Program-made: the position numbers and the translations under genes
The notes under the pieces: generated by a model
Told to the model about the DNA's origin: nothing
Seen by the model: only the letters and a program-made list of their open reading frames with translations
Database searches by the model: none
Part shown: positions 1 through 10,570 of the stretch, in pieces
Numbering within the stretch: position 1 is the first letter of the stretch
Layout of the letters: each line of letters begins with the position of its first letter
From: Chara braunii
Lineage: Eukaryota > Streptophyta > Charophyceae > Charales > Characeae
Assembly (NCBI GenBank): GCA_003427395.1
Contig: BFEA01000319.1
Span: 585,009 to 631,070, forward strand
DNA length: 46,062 bases
Reading direction: 5' to 3'

Positions 1-204
1 TTTTTTTTTTTTTTTTCACACACGAAAAACGACCCCCCTGAAAATTATTTTTTTGAAATTTTTTTTTTTTTCAAGAGGGTGGGGTCGGGGTTCCGGAACC
101 CCAATCCGCAACCCCGACCCCTAACCCCCTCTCCCCTCGGCTGCTGTGGGCCGCGGCATTCCGTGGTCGCCGCGGTCATGACCGCGGCCCTGCGGCCGCT
201 AGTG
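1..204. other. T-rich and GC-rich palindromic left edge
   Basis: No gene is seen. The stretch opens with T runs (1-16 and 60-71) and then turns GC-rich. It contains a perfect 16 bp palindrome at 87-102 (GGGGTTCCGGAACCCC), nested inside weaker arms at 81-92 and 110-121, and a perfect 18 bp palindrome at 170-187 (CCGCGGTCATGACCGCGG). The character resembles the palindrome array at the right end of the window, although the units are not identical. Confidence 0.6.
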
Positions 205-393
205 TTACAGAGTCTCACGGTAGCACTTCCGTAATTCAGATCGATCGATCCTTACCTTTCTTCCCCTGAGCCACGCTCCAACTGCATCCCTGATGCACTC
301 CTCAAGCACTTCCAGAGATAAGTCGACTCTGGAGGTTACATTTCTGGAGTTTACCACGAAACTCGGCATCCTCGGTACTCGCTCTATTCGCAA
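205..393 (-). pseudogene. Short coding remnant of the Penelope-like element
   Basis: A 62-codon open stretch continues the minus-strand reading of the element. It has helix-forming, charged sequence (for example LEVLEECIRDAVGAWLRGRK). Right after RGRK a possible splice donor (AAG then GTAAGG) is seen, so the last 20 or so codons before the stop at 205 may be intron. In intact relatives this would lead toward the RT. No motif is diagnostic by itself, and assignment rests on position and strand. Confidence 0.35.
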
Positions 394-475
394 CTTGACA
401 TGTCAGTTGGTTTTCGGTAGATCCTTGCGGCGGCATATACATGGTGCACTTTTCATTTCGGCGACCGTCCAGTGG

Positions 476-900
476 TTATGGATGACGCCACCCACCGTTC
501 TTCTTTTCTTGGTCACCTGTCCACACCTTGGCTGCTATAAACCTTCCTAGATATGGATCGGCTATCACTTCCTCCACGATCCCGGCCGCTACTCTTCTCA
601 CTTCTCCCAAACGAATGTTCGGTGAGAATGGTATTTTGACGCAAGGCCGCCTTCTAATCTCCACTACAAACTTCACCCTTACCACCTTGGCAATCGAAGT
701 CTTTAATTGGTTCCTCACCTTCTTGTCTGCAAAGAGTGAGCACGCCCTATACAAAGCGAGCAACTCTCGTGAGTTCTTCCGGTATACTTCTCAAATTTTC
801 CCCGGGTTCCTCCGTATCTCCCTCAAAACGTTCCGTCGGTGTTCCACGCCGGCTGGTACCACCTGGATATTCATAACTTGGAACTCCCCCTTGCTTCCAG
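476..900 (-). pseudogene. Linker region between GIY-YIG and missing RT
   Basis: On the minus strand a readable frame runs from about 900 to 476. It includes one in-frame TGA near 790 and joins the preceding GIY-YIG frame only through a frameshift in a G run near 895. The product is basic, with the stretch VEIRRRPCVKIPFSPNIRLG in the middle. I recognise this style of sequence as the part of green-lineage Penelope-like proteins that follows the endonuclease, but only loosely. It has no catalytic motif that I can name. The frame ends in a stop at 476, just before the short remnant at 205-393. Confidence 0.4.
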
Positions 901-1516
901 AATCTTTCGGCATTCTTTGATCTTAATTTCCTTCCCTCCAACTAACACCGAACTCGATCCTATCTTCCCTCTCACTATGTTCCATCTGTCTACCCATACA
1001 TTCCCTCCCGTGGTAATGATCCAATGTGCCCCTAAGTCCCTCCTCATCTCTTTTACGAGGTCCACGATGGATTCTCGCCCGTTAAAGCGCAGGATCTCCT
1101 CGACTCCCTCCTCGCACTTCCTCTTTCCTGTCTCTCTCCTCCCTCTCCTCCTCCTCCTCCTTCCAACCTCTCTCCCGGTGCCTTGCGTATTCAACGCTGG
1201 CGAGAACCTACTAATAAGCGTCTTTTCCACCATTCGAAAGTCGCTGGTTTTACTAACCAGGGGTAAAGCTAAGTAATTACGCCACCCGAACACTTTTAGC
1301 CACTCGTGAAGTTTAGGTGCATTCCCCACAGTTCCAGTCCTCGACTTCTTAATATGATCGGCCCATCAGATGAATATCTTACGAGACGTACATCCAATGT
1401 AGAAATGTCGACACCATGGACTTACCAGTACATACACACCTGGATCCTTAGTTGACAGGTCACGTTCTCCGGATGCTGCTATCCCAACCCACTTCCTCGC
1501 CCACGGGCAACCTCCT
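871..1516 (-). pseudogene. GIY-YIG endonuclease domain with stop codon
   Basis: A GIY-YIG nuclease nicks target DNA during Penelope-like element insertion. On the minus strand the first half-motif reads PGVYVL (GVY codons at 1432-1440) and the second reads FYIGCTSRK (YIG at 1393-1401). Downstream come VEKTLISRFSPALN, with the metal-binding Glu at 1225-1227, and the usual P-x-L-N. An in-frame TGA at 1366-1368 sits about where the catalytic Arg of the family (R-x3-H spacing, here followed by WADH) is expected. A CGA to TGA change would explain it. The exon starts after an AG near 1513. The frame then continues through an Arg-rich stretch to a frameshift near 895. A possible splice donor (CTG then GTAAGT) lies inside the motif region, but the reading through it makes the better domain. 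Confidence 0.75.
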
Positions 1517-1582
1517 CGAATTACAAAGAGCAAAAACATCTTGAAGATCTTGTCTTCTACTTAGGTCTTCAGATTGGTAACT

Positions 1583-1660
1583 CACCTATCGATCTGCTCA
1601 CCCCTATCTAGCATACTCTTCCGCAGCTCGTCGAGAATTTCCATATCGCTCGCACGTTCC
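1583..1660 (-). other. Small internal exon of the Penelope-like gene
   Basis: About 75 bp on the minus strand lie between an AG (after a T/A-rich run) near 1663 and a strong GTGAGT donor at about 1588. It encodes a short helical peptide containing MEILDELRKSMLDRGEQIDR. It is preceded by the GTAAGT donor near 1697 that ends the SAP-like part, so the gene seems to be spliced here. The exon limits are read by eye from splice signals only. Confidence 0.45.
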
Positions 1661-1696
1661 CACATAGCAACTTTTTAAAAATGGGAGAGAACTTAC

Positions 1697-2550
1697 CGCT
1701 TTCGACGAGCTCCTCGTATGCTAGCTTCGCTTCACATCTCACCAACTCTCCAATGGCACTGTCCTTCCTCAACCACTCAATACCCTCTTGGCTACACAAC
1801 TTCCTCAGCTCGGGAACCTTCTTCTCGGATAGTCTCCGGTGCAATTCAATAGCAAAATCTAGCATCTCGGTCCCCCCGGCACCACCATCTGGTTCTTTCT
1901 TCACAGGCGGTGGAGTGCTTACCTCCTCATCATCTTCAACTCTGACCGGGTTCCTGCAGTACCCTCTCCTCATGCTCTTGGATAACATTCCCTCCTCGCC
2001 ACCATTCTTCTTGCTTTTCCTCCTTTCAATCGCTTCAATCAACTTCCCTGCCTCCTCCTTTACTTCCTCACTATCGTCATCCGACTCCACAAGATAGCTC
2101 CTTATCTTTCGCAACATCCTTGCTTTCGTTTTAGGCGATTTCTTCTTCCCAATCACTTCCTCAGTCTTGTTATCGTTCGGGTATGCTGCGTCAGCAATCG
2201 TACCATCCTTGCTTCCAATCTCGCCTCCCTAGCTTCGGCTTCCTTCATTCTCCCGATCTCTCTCCTGTTCTCCTCCTCCCTCCTCTTCCTTTCTTCTTCT
2301 TCCTTCGCTTTCCTTTCGTCATCCATCTTCCGCTTTCGGATCTTCTCCCGAAAATACTCTTTCATCTCCTTGGTTTCTTCATCCATTTGTACGCTCGATT
2401 GATACGGTAGTCTTCCGTTCCCAGCTTACGTGCATAGTGGCCCACCTTCCCACACACGTAGCACGAGATCCCTCCCTCCTTATTTTCGTTCATTTGACCA
2501 TTCCCGTATCCTTGGATTTGAGGCACTCCCTGATTTTGAAAATTCGCCAT
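1697..2550 (-). pseudogene. Zinc-knuckle, coiled-coil and SAP-like upstream part
   Basis: Starting from an ATG at 2550 the minus strand encodes a Gly/Asn/Gln-rich leader, then CYVCGKVGHYARKL, a CCHC zinc knuckle that has lost its last Cys. A Glu/Lys/Arg coiled coil follows (about 2380-2200), then an acidic Ser/Asp stretch, and finally a SAP-like helix pair containing KVPELRKLCSQEGIEWL (about 1830-1720), a fold usually used to bind DNA. The pieces lie in three frames, so two frameshifts (near 2430 and 2205) are needed. The last part ends at a perfect GTAAGT donor at about 1697. The role is probably nucleic-acid binding ahead of the endonuclease. Knuckle plus coiled coil also occurs in retroelement gag proteins, so a gag-like ORF is the alternative name. 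Confidence 0.55.
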
Positions 2551-2551
2551 C

Positions 2552-2785
2552 CTATCTCCTCCTTAATCTTCTTCTACTTCTCCTCCTTTGATCTCTCACT
2601 ACACAGCCCAAACTGTATAATCTCCCTAGAAACCTCTCTAAATGCTCAAACAATTCCCCTCTAAATGCGTCGTCGTTAAACTGCAAAGCTATGACCATGC
2701 TCGGTACCACGCTATCTATCACTATCTTCTCTAGATCTACCCAAAGTCGGTGGAACTCTTCGACCCTAAAGTTCCGATCCGTCAT
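2552..2785 (-). CDS. Small ORF upstream of the zinc-knuckle part
   Basis: A 77-codon ORF begins with MTDRNFRVEEFHRLWVDLEK and ends in an Arg-rich tail, directly upstream of the knuckle ORF and on the same strand. It is helical and charged, with no recognised domain. It may be the N-terminus of the same protein, separated by a frameshift, or a leader ORF downstream of the ribozyme. Support is weak. Confidence 0.3.
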   Translation of the reverse strand: MTDRNFRVEEFHRLWVDLEKIVIDSVVPSMVIALQFNDDAFRGELFEHLERFLGRLYSLGCVVRDQRRRSRRRLRRR

Positions 2786-3232
2786 ATCTCATTCCTCCGT
2801 TGGTACGTATCCTAAAAACATGTTGCTCCCTTACTCGGTCCTCCCCACACCTCGTCGACACTTAAAGACAGAAGAAGCGGTTTGCTGAGTCCTGACCCCG
2901 GTCTTCGGAGTTACTCTCGCTAGTCTTCATACGCCGAAGATGATCACACTTCGGGCTTCATGGTCCCTCCCGGGACTCACACACATTCTCCGTGTCGCTC
3001 CCGGTGTATTGCTCGCTGAAAGTCCGGGAGCTCACGCTCCCTTCACCGTCTTCAAATGGGAACGCTCACGCACCGCAAAGTAGTGATGTTACCAAAAACG
3101 CATAGACACTGCACAGAATCTGCACCACACTCGTAGCCACCGCGTCATGCAGGCAAGACGGTTACCAACGTTGATCGAGATTCGAAGAAGCGAGAGAGTA
3201 CCATCAAAAGCAGGAACAGTGTACTTCGCCCA

Positions 3233-3337
3233 CAACATCAACTCCTCATGATAAATACATTGCACGCGCTGCCTCACGTCGTCCTCAACATCAAATCCTT
3301 ATGATAAGCATTAAACACATCGTACGCGCTGCCCCAA
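3233..3337. repeat. Imperfect ~53 bp tandem duplication next to the ribozyme
   Basis: Two units (about 3233-3284 and 3286-3337) share the order CAACATCA, then a CATGATAA or TATGATAA block, then an A/T-rich piece, then ACGCGCTGCC. The second unit runs into the 3' arm of the hammerhead motif. The first unit may be a remnant of a second ribozyme-bearing repeat, as Penelope-like elements often have tandem terminal repeats. Confidence 0.5.
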
Positions 3338-3379
3338 CGCGTTTCGCTGCTGGAGCACACAGCAGACTCATCAGGGGGC
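3331..3379 (-). ncRNA. Hammerhead ribozyme of the Penelope-like element
   Basis: On the minus strand the order is GCCCC, then CTGATGAG (core), a hairpin with arms CTGCTG and CAGCAG (stem II, loop about 7 nt), then CGAAACGCGTT and GGGGC. GCCCC pairs perfectly with GGGGC as stem I. GAAA and the following U supply the second core segment, with a very short stem III (A-U, C-G). Cleavage is predicted after the UU that precedes GGGGC. Such minimal hammerheads with a tiny stem III are the kind described in Penelope-like elements. A one-base bulge in stem II is the only blemish. It lies upstream of the minus-strand ORFs, as expected for a 5' terminal repeat. Confidence 0.8.
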
Positions 3380-4222
3380 CTGAGAGTTGAGATGTCGAAC
3401 CCCTCCCACTTGTCCTATTTATCCCCAGAGCTGGCATGTCGTCTGCCCATCCACCCGCTACCCCTTATCTATGTACGTTGAGAAGACTACTTCTCGTCCA
3501 AGTGTTACCCTCCCTACTGACTGACTATAGTACATGTACCTGGGCCCTTTCCTGCTTTCCTTCCCTGCGTGTATATGCTTATCCCTTCTCACCCCAGCGT
3601 GTGGTATCCTCTTCCTCCATATTAGTGTACTTCTCGGTCCTTCGTCTACTCCCTCCATCGCTATCGTTTGGAGAAGCGCCACCCGTCGGATCTCTGCATC
3701 TTCGTCAACTTTCCTCCCGTCTGGCCCATTTTCTCGGGTTGTACTTCTAAAGATATCCCTCGACAGCCGACGAAAAAATCGGGCGCCCGCAACATAGCAA
3801 AAATCCTACAACTTAGCAAGAAAACCCTGATCTTTCCTCCACCCTTCGGATGTCAATCGGATCGGCTCACATCCACGGCGTCAGATCCCAGTCCGCATCC
3901 GGGCAGTCCGGGATCGGATCTACATAGCTGCATCCCCAAAAAACCAGAGAACTACAAAAAACCAAGAACTATCGGACAGACCAGATTAAAAAATTACAAA
4001 AAAAAAATAATAATAATAAAAAAATCAACAACAACAACTTAAAAAACAAAAAAAAAACTTCCGGTCCTCTCCATCTTACAAGAGGGTCCCCAAAAATTCC
4101 TACTGTGCTCCTTGGCAGTGTTGGCACCCAATTTTTTTCCTTCCCTACACCCTGGATAATATTCTGTCCAGGTAAACCCCCCACAGGCCGCCGGACACCC
4201 TGGCAAACTTTGCAAGGGCTCC

Positions 4223-4224
<2 letters not shown>
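3380..4224. other. No recognisable gene
   Basis: The first ~50 bp may still belong to the Penelope-like terminal repeat. Beyond that I see no coding signal with a known motif. The right half becomes A-rich (3950-4050), with an AATAATAATAATAA run near 4007. Confidence 0.5.

Positions 4225-4300
<76 letters not shown>
4225..4300. repeat. (GA)n microsatellite
   Basis: About 37 uninterrupted AG units. Long reading frames across it (Arg-Glu or Ser-Leu repeats) are artefacts of the repeat. Confidence 0.98.
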
Positions 4301-4301
<1 letters not shown>

Positions 4302-6788
4302 CACAGGTGGTGTGTGGCACGAACGTCACATGCCATGCCAGGTGGCAGCCACTATCTCTGGCTCTTTCTCTCTCTGTGGCTCATACCAGCTCGTGCGAAG
4401 TTGCTGCGGTGCGCCTCTGTGTGTGTGTGTTTAAACTTATGCATGGCATGCGAAGATACGAAACAACAGTATCAAGCATTTCTCCGACGGCATAGCGTCG
4501 GCGCACCTTGTACCTGTAGTATTTGCTGGTATGGTATGACGCATCGTGTGGCCGGAGGGGCATCTACTGAAGCCCAGATACTGTCACACTTTTTTCCTAG
4601 ATCAATCCTTACTGACGTTAAGAGGCCACTACATCTGCCACTTCTGAAGGAAAAAAAGGAGAAAACAGAGAAGGGAATAAGCGAAGAAAGCACTCACACA
4701 CAAGTAATTAGCAACTACTTTTACAAGCATCAAGTGCAAAAAGAGGGGGGGGAAATGCCCGTTCAACTGTGATCCTGCTCTATCGGCTTGTAAAAAACGT
4801 GTACAAGTCGAGGGAGGATAGGAGCCTATTCTAAGGCTACAGATCAAGCGCTGAAGAGGAGAAATACTCAGGCAGCACACAGATTCAATCAATAAGGTCA
4901 TTTGCCAAGCTTTATTAAGGATCAAATCCGGAAGTGACAACGTCCTACTGGAAAACAAAGAGCAATCGCCAAATGAGCACGAAAGGTACAAAAGCTAATT
5001 TTCAAAAAAAAAATAAAAAAACATAAAAAAAGGAAGGTAGTAGAATCCCATTTGGGGGGGTTGCGTGCCAGAGAGTAATTAAATTGATGAAAACGGTGAT
5101 TCAAAGGAGACCAGGACTACTCTTTCAGTCGAGAGCATGCCATAATTACCCAGATACATATATCAAGTCGCTTGTTGGAAGAGCAATCGTATTTCCCATT
5201 CATTAATGCATCACGCAGGAACAAGGGAGAGACAGAATGCAAGGCCGGGAGAACGAAAAATTATTACGCAACAACACAAATTACCATTGCAAAAGAGACG
5301 GACCCAAAATAAAAAGGGGGGGGCGGGGGTGTGGACCTCAAGAAGCAATCCATCAAAAGGATTCAGAGAACACACACTTGGGTCATTATCAAGGAAAGTT
5401 TGCTGACCATTCCAAAGAATATGCAGCAAGGAATCCCGATCATGCAAGGGTCGGAAAAAAAAGGAATGAGAAGTTGGAAAGGAAAAAGCGAAAGGAAACA
5501 AGAAGAAGGGAGATAGAAGAACAAAGAGAAAGAAAACGTGCACCGTGCCTTTCCGTATCCCTATTCCTGTGACCATGCGCACGGGACATCACAGCAGATC
5601 CACAGGCAGGGTGGCACATCCCTGAGGCCTTTCCGCCCCCTGCCACTGGGGGCGTCATCAGGGGGGAGACCTTCCTTTGTCGTCGGAAGGCCGAGAGCGA
5701 GGCGAGGGAGTGTTTGAGGGGGCAGGGAGAAAGAAAAGATCGGGGCCTTGCAATGGGGTGAAGCAGAAGATCGAGTATTCGAGGAGGGACATGATGGACA
5801 CAAACTGCGAGGAGATGTCGAGGCGCCATGAACTGGCGGCTGGTCAGGCTGCAAAGGTGCTGACTGCGGGAGGAGGAGTGGAGGGTTTGCGCATGCATGC
5901 CTGCATAAGGGAGGGCGGCAATGAAAAATGGTAGAGCTAGCAAGGAAAGAAGCTCAAGGTACGTTAGGAATGCGCAGGCCGAAAGCTCCATAGACGTCAT
6001 CTCGTATCCCCCATCTTGCGGCATGTTGAGAGAGCACCCTCGCTGGTACAAAGCGTGCAGCACCTCCGCCAGCTCGTCACGCCAGCAAATGATGCAGGAG
6101 CAGCGTAGCAGTGATGAGCGCTAAGGTGCACTAAGGGCAGCGAAGAAGAAGGTGGTAGCGCGGATGAGGTTGTAGAAGCGTTGCAAGTGGGAAAGCATCA
6201 TGCATTATGTCTGGCATGCCCAACAAAGCAAGGCTCCAATGAGAAGATTTGGAACGAGTGCCGAACACAGTGCAAGGAGCGCAAGAAGTGTCAGCGGGCC
6301 CAGGCCACTAGGCTTCATGGTTACACATAGACGGTACCCCTTCTTCAGACTCGATTAAGTCCTCCTCGGTCCTTTCCTGAGTCCCGACCAATCTCCCAAT
6401 TGGCTGAAGAAGAAGCAGGGAACACCGAACAGTCCTTGGCAAGCGCCGCGACTCCTGTGGTCTTAGTGGAACGTCAGATCAGGTCCCTCAAGGTTCCATT
6501 CACATGCTCGAAGCAAATGAAGAGCTGGAGATATCACCCTTGGCTGTGCCATACTGCTTAAGTACCTATGAAGCAGCCGGTCACAGTCAGGCTGATGCTT
6601 ATGCGTGCGCGGAGTGATTTTGAAAAGACGGCCCAGGGTAGTTTGAATGCTGGTTCAGCGCCAAAAATACGGAAGGTGCTGGAACTCGCACCGATTTCGA
6701 ATTGCGAATAGATCCACGGAGGCGCACCTGCTTCGGGCAGGAACAAAATTGCACCGGACTGGGATATGCCGTCTAGATCCAATCCAAA
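4301..6788. other. No recognisable gene
   Basis: Composition varies, with A-rich and G-rich short runs (for example 5308-5330). Reading frames of up to about 200 codons occur but show no domain, no codon-bias change and no repeat partner in this window. A short TG run is at 4418-4430. Confidence 0.5.
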
Positions 6789-6966
6789 AAAAACGGGGGT
6801 GTCGAACGATAGGGAAGGGATGGGGAGGCGGAAAGACACACAAAGTAAGAAAAGAAAAGAGGAAAAAAGGAAATTTAAAAGGAAAAAGAAGAAAGGAGAA
6901 AGGAAAAAAAGGATGAAGAAAAAAGGGGGGAAGGGGTGGAGAGAAAAAAAGGGGGGAGGGAGGTTG
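6789..6966. repeat. Polypurine tract (A/G on the plus strand)
   Basis: Almost purely A and G for roughly 175 bp, with a few interruptions before 6845. It could form triplex (H-DNA) structures, but this is only a composition observation. Confidence 0.85.
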
Positions 6967-9774
6967 GTTATGATACAACGTGCACGGGGTGCACACGGTG
7001 GCGGACCAGCTTCTCCAGAGGTCGCTGGCTCGAGGACCCGTGCTTTTTTTTTTCTTTTTTTTGTTTTTGTTTTAAACCCAGTTGTGATACCAGATAGGAG
7101 TGATGATAGGAGCAAACACTCCTACCTGGACCTCCGGGGGATCCAATCTACTGGTGGGGAGCTGCACCTGCTGGAAAACGGGTCCAGCGTCCCTTGATTG
7201 CAATGAAAACATAATGATACAGAAAATGCTGGGAATCGGGCCCAGCGTCCCTTGTACCTCTTCACCCTCCAATGAGTGGCGCCAGATATTACAGTAATCT
7301 CTGGTACTCGACTGGTTCTGATATTCATTAGCTATCTGATTAGAAACCTTCCAGCTGCTAGCTGTTTTCACTGAGCTTTCGTCATTCATCATGCCCATAC
7401 CAACTCATCGGGACCAGGGATAGTGGGGAGGTTATTACCCCTTTTTCCCACATACATCCACTTCAAATGATTACATGGTCACTCGATAATACCATATGCT
7501 GCCTGCGGGCATACATAAAAAATATATGGCTTTGGGCATCTCACTTCCACTTACAGTCGTAGTATCGAGTCCTGTAGGATTCATCCATATGTATACACTT
7601 TCGGGTGGGGGAGACCGATCCTTGGTAGTGTTCCTCATGGGTTAGGTTGTACGGCCCACGGGGGGTTCACACTAGCTCATATGTAACACCTACTTGGGAC
7701 CTGGTTCGTCAGTGGGACTGGTAGAGATATTGAGTGTGCCTGGCGGCCGAAGTCCTTGGGTAACAAGGCTTGCACGACTGCTCTTCCACTGGGACTGGTG
7801 GGGTTACTCTCTAGTCTGGTGCCTGTAACTACTGTTCGGTTGATATCATCCTGAGGGTGATTGTCCTGAGTGCTGGTCATTGAGGTAGGATAGTAGTTGT
7901 AAGGGATACGCTAGGAGAATGGACGTGAGGATGGGTAGGGTGGCAGTTCCTCCGTCGCGCGCCAATGTGCCCATTAGCTGATTTAGTCGAAATAGTAGCT
8001 GGGATGGTCCCCTGGGAAGCTTACTGGTTTCGGCGTGGCTGGAATGTGAACAGATGGGAGCCTTGAAGTCTTGGATGGGGCCCCAGACTAGGGATAGGTG
8101 TAATGAAATACCATCACCAGGATATCACAACCTCCCCCGGTAGCCGTCAGTTCCAGCGTGGTCGGAATACTACCAGGGGGCGGTCACTAGGAAAGCTTAC
8201 CGGCTCCGGCGCTCCTTTGACAGTGCCCGCTATAGGTGGGAATCTGGCCTCTACAACAACCTGGGCCTTAAAAAAAAAAAAAAAAAAAAGAATCTGAGCA
8301 CCGACACCACCTTACCCTCCCTTGTCTCAGTAGCCTCTCTTGAAAACCTCCTCCGGACCCAGTACTCTAGTGTAGGCAGGCTCCTCTGACATGTATGTGT
8401 GTGTGTGTGTGTGTGTGTGTGGTTCCTTGGCATGCAACATTCAACCGAAAAGAACTGGAAGCACGGGCATAGGGGCTGGTATTATGGGAGCAGAAACGGG
8501 GGCGGGCCTCTTTGTTGGACAGTGCCCCGTTCCTTTTCTCCATGGAAAAAGAACTCAAACAGCCAGGTAAGTTGGAACAGACTGTTACCGGTACCCTGTC
8601 CCATTCCATCCCGAAAAGCAAAAGGAACGGTTGGTTAACCTGGCAGCAGACCGGTACCGGTCATCACTCGAACTGGCCATATGAAACCACGGCCACTGCC
8701 CAAATGAAACTACCACCCTGACACGACTGCCCGCCTCAGTTTCAACCGCCCTTTTGAATTCAGGCTGTGCCCTGTCCTGTTTTTTGTGCCCATTAGAAAC
8801 TCTGTTGTCACACACACGCACTTGTCTCTATTAAAAAAAAAAGAAAAAAGAAAAAGGAAAAACCTCCTTAAACAGACCACTTCATTTCCAATCAAAGGCT
8901 CGCTCAATAGGTTTCATGCCTGAGCTTCGCCGAGTAGGTGCGACGCTGGGAGCACGAGCCCTGGCTGAGAGATCTGGGGAGGCAGGCTGCGTCATAAGGT
9001 ATGCCACTATACAATGCGGTGGGGAAGGCCTGCTCAGGGCCTACTGAATACATACCCAAGAATTCTGTGGTTGAATTCTATCTCGGCTGACGTCCATGGC
9101 TCAATGACAATGCCTATCAGGGCTGAGACCCTCACTTTACTCGGGATACTCCCAAGAGTCGGGAGCAGCTCCCGCTTGTTCTCTCGTGAACACAGTTCTC
9201 GCTGCTACGGGGTTCCTGTATGACTATAATTAGGAGTAGTGGTAGGCAGGTAGTGTACAGTGAAATTGGGAGAAGACTGTAGCTTACGTGAATAATAATA
9301 ATAACAAGTCAGTGGCGCACCGCGGCGATGCCACGGCAGGCGAGGTGCAGTGTGGGTATGGGGCTCGTTAGACACTCCTTGGGGCGTTTGAAGGAAATTC
9401 CCTCCGTCGTTCCACCTATCCTTGGGGTGGTCTCCTGAGGGTGATTCCTTTCGGCCGCTGGCGGCCATTTTCATAATATTATAGTCAGCCGCGGGGGGGC
9501 CAATGCCTTGGTCCATTGGGTGATGTCCGTCTTGCTACGTTGTGGTCCAGCTGCCGAAGGCGGGCAAGTTGGAAAGGCGCTGGTGACCAGGGAAAAAAAA
9601 ACATAAGAAGCAATGAACCTCCCCGTTTGAAAATCAAATTTCAAATCGGCTGTCGGACGTCACAACAGCGGCACGGGGCAGGTGGCGTCCATATCTGCGA
9701 CGGTGGAAACGGGCATTTCCAGCAGTGCAGTGGAGTCCTCGTACGTCGTCATGAATTTGTGAGTGTGACGCTCT
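6967..9774. other. No recognisable gene; simple repeats only
   Basis: Contains an A run (8270-8289), a (TG)n run (8393-8421), an AAT run near 9292-9303, and two imperfect copies of a short block ending in CCAGCGTCCCTTG (about 7168-7200 and 7230-7256). I found no open frame with a recognisable domain. Confidence 0.5.
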
Positions 9775-10520
9775 AACCTCACGCCCTGCGCTGCCTTCCG
9801 TTCGGAGCGTTTTGGTTTGCGGAAAGGGGCCCGGGAAAGACAGCAAAGATGGGTGTGCCAAGGATTTTTGGAAAATGGAGTGCGGGGACACAGACAGAAC
9901 TGAAGTCCCCTATGTTGGTCCGAGTATAGAAAGAAGAAGGTCCGTCGCCGCGCGGGTTTTGAGGGAGAAAAAGGCGCGTGCGGGACTCGCAGCTATGGGA
10001 AATTCAATCCAAAAAGTATCGCTGGACTTCCCAGCGAGCCGTCGCTCTTCGTTTCATGTGAAAGGGGGCGGGTACACACGTGGTATCCCGTTTTTGGATG
10101 AGGTCTCGTCGACGCTCGTTACACAACTCCGAGTCCGACGTGGAGGGTCTAAATTGAGCAGCCTTCTCTTTGCGTTCGTCCTCGCCACGTGTACGATAGT
10201 GAAAACCCTTGGCCTGGTAAAGCTCAAAGCGACGACAATCGTTGCACAACGTGTTAGGCCAATGGGGCTCCACTGCCGTCCACAGGACGACGATCAATTC
10301 GTTAAATGGCAACAACAACGAATAGGGCGTAAAGTGTGTATCAATGATAACAAAACCCGCATCGACGAATCCAGAGCACCGAGTTTCGGGAGGAAAGTAG
10401 TAACGCCCTCCGATCTTGGCGACGACTTCTCGTACGCCCCACTCGCATACACGTATCCTTTCCTCGTTGTACGGGAAGGGGCGCGGTGGGGGTACGGGAA
10501 GTTGGCGCCCGGTCGGGTTG
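9775..10520 (-). repeat. Inverted ~0.75 kb repeat, copy A
   Basis: The reverse complement of this segment matches 17311-17978 almost throughout. The match starts at CAACCCGA and ends at a GGTT, so both copies share the same two ends. Copy A has roughly 80 bp (about 9925-10010) that copy B lacks. Divergence looks like several to ten percent by eye. The unit is probably a dispersed element or a captured gene fragment. The family is not recognised. Confidence 0.8.
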
Positions 10521-10537
10521 GGGCCATCAGTCCACAT
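10004..10537 (-). CDS. Unknown conserved ORF in repeat copy A
   Basis: 177 codons are open on the minus strand. The core (RVCEWGVREVVAKIGGRYYF, then PPETRCSGF, PFNEL and YQAKGFHYRTRGEDER) is conserved in copy B at 17320-17710, where the equivalent frame meets stops about 130 codons into the shared part. Differences between the copies include many amino-acid-preserving or conservative changes, so coding on this strand is plausible. I recognise no domain. The opposite strand is also open in both copies, so the strand choice is not certain. The start lies outside the repeat and is probably not the native N-terminus. Confidence 0.4.
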   Translation of the reverse strand: MWTDGPNPTGRQLPVPPPRPFPYNEERIRVCEWGVREVVAKIGGRYYFPPETRCSGFVDAGFVIIDTHFTPYSLLLPFNELIVVLWTAVEPHWPNTLCNDCRRFELYQAKGFHYRTRGEDERKEKAAQFRPSTSDSELCNERRRDLIQKRDTTCVPAPFHMKRRATARWEVQRYFLD

Positions 10538-10570
10538 GGCAGCAAAGGCAAGCTCAAAAACAGATCTTAG

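Larger units (their letters stand above)
205..3430 (-). mobile_element. Degenerate Penelope-like element, N-terminal GIY-YIG type
   Basis: Read leftwards on the minus strand, the region holds a hammerhead ribozyme (3331-3379), a zinc-knuckle/coiled-coil/SAP-like part, a GIY-YIG endonuclease domain and a conserved-looking linker. A GIY-YIG domain placed upstream, together with hammerhead motifs in the terminal repeat, is known from the Chlamys/Naiad branch of Penelope-like elements found in green algae and other eukaryotes. The RT that should follow is not in the window: recognisable coding ends at 205, before the GC-rich left edge. The body carries frameshifts and a stop, so it is a dead copy. 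Several short introns with good GTAAGT or GTGAGT donors are visible, which is unusual for a retroelement but has been reported for Penelope-like elements. The outer limits are approximate. Confidence 0.6.

Noticed and set aside
3969-4434. Ser-Leu and Arg-Glu repeat proteins
   Set aside because: They are translations of the (GA)n microsatellite. The same holds for 22715-23370.
5440-6124. Frames of 85-207 codons on both strands
   Set aside because: No domain, no repeat partner and open on both strands by composition only.
7168-7256. Short repeats ending CCAGCGTCCC as part of the right-end palindrome family
   Set aside because: Only a partial resemblance to one arm; no palindrome forms.
9812-10570. 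252-codon plus-strand frame in repeat copy A
   Set aside because: It overlaps the minus-strand ORF. The plus frame is also open in copy B's complement, but the opposite strand shows more protein-like conserved blocks. The strand choice remains open.
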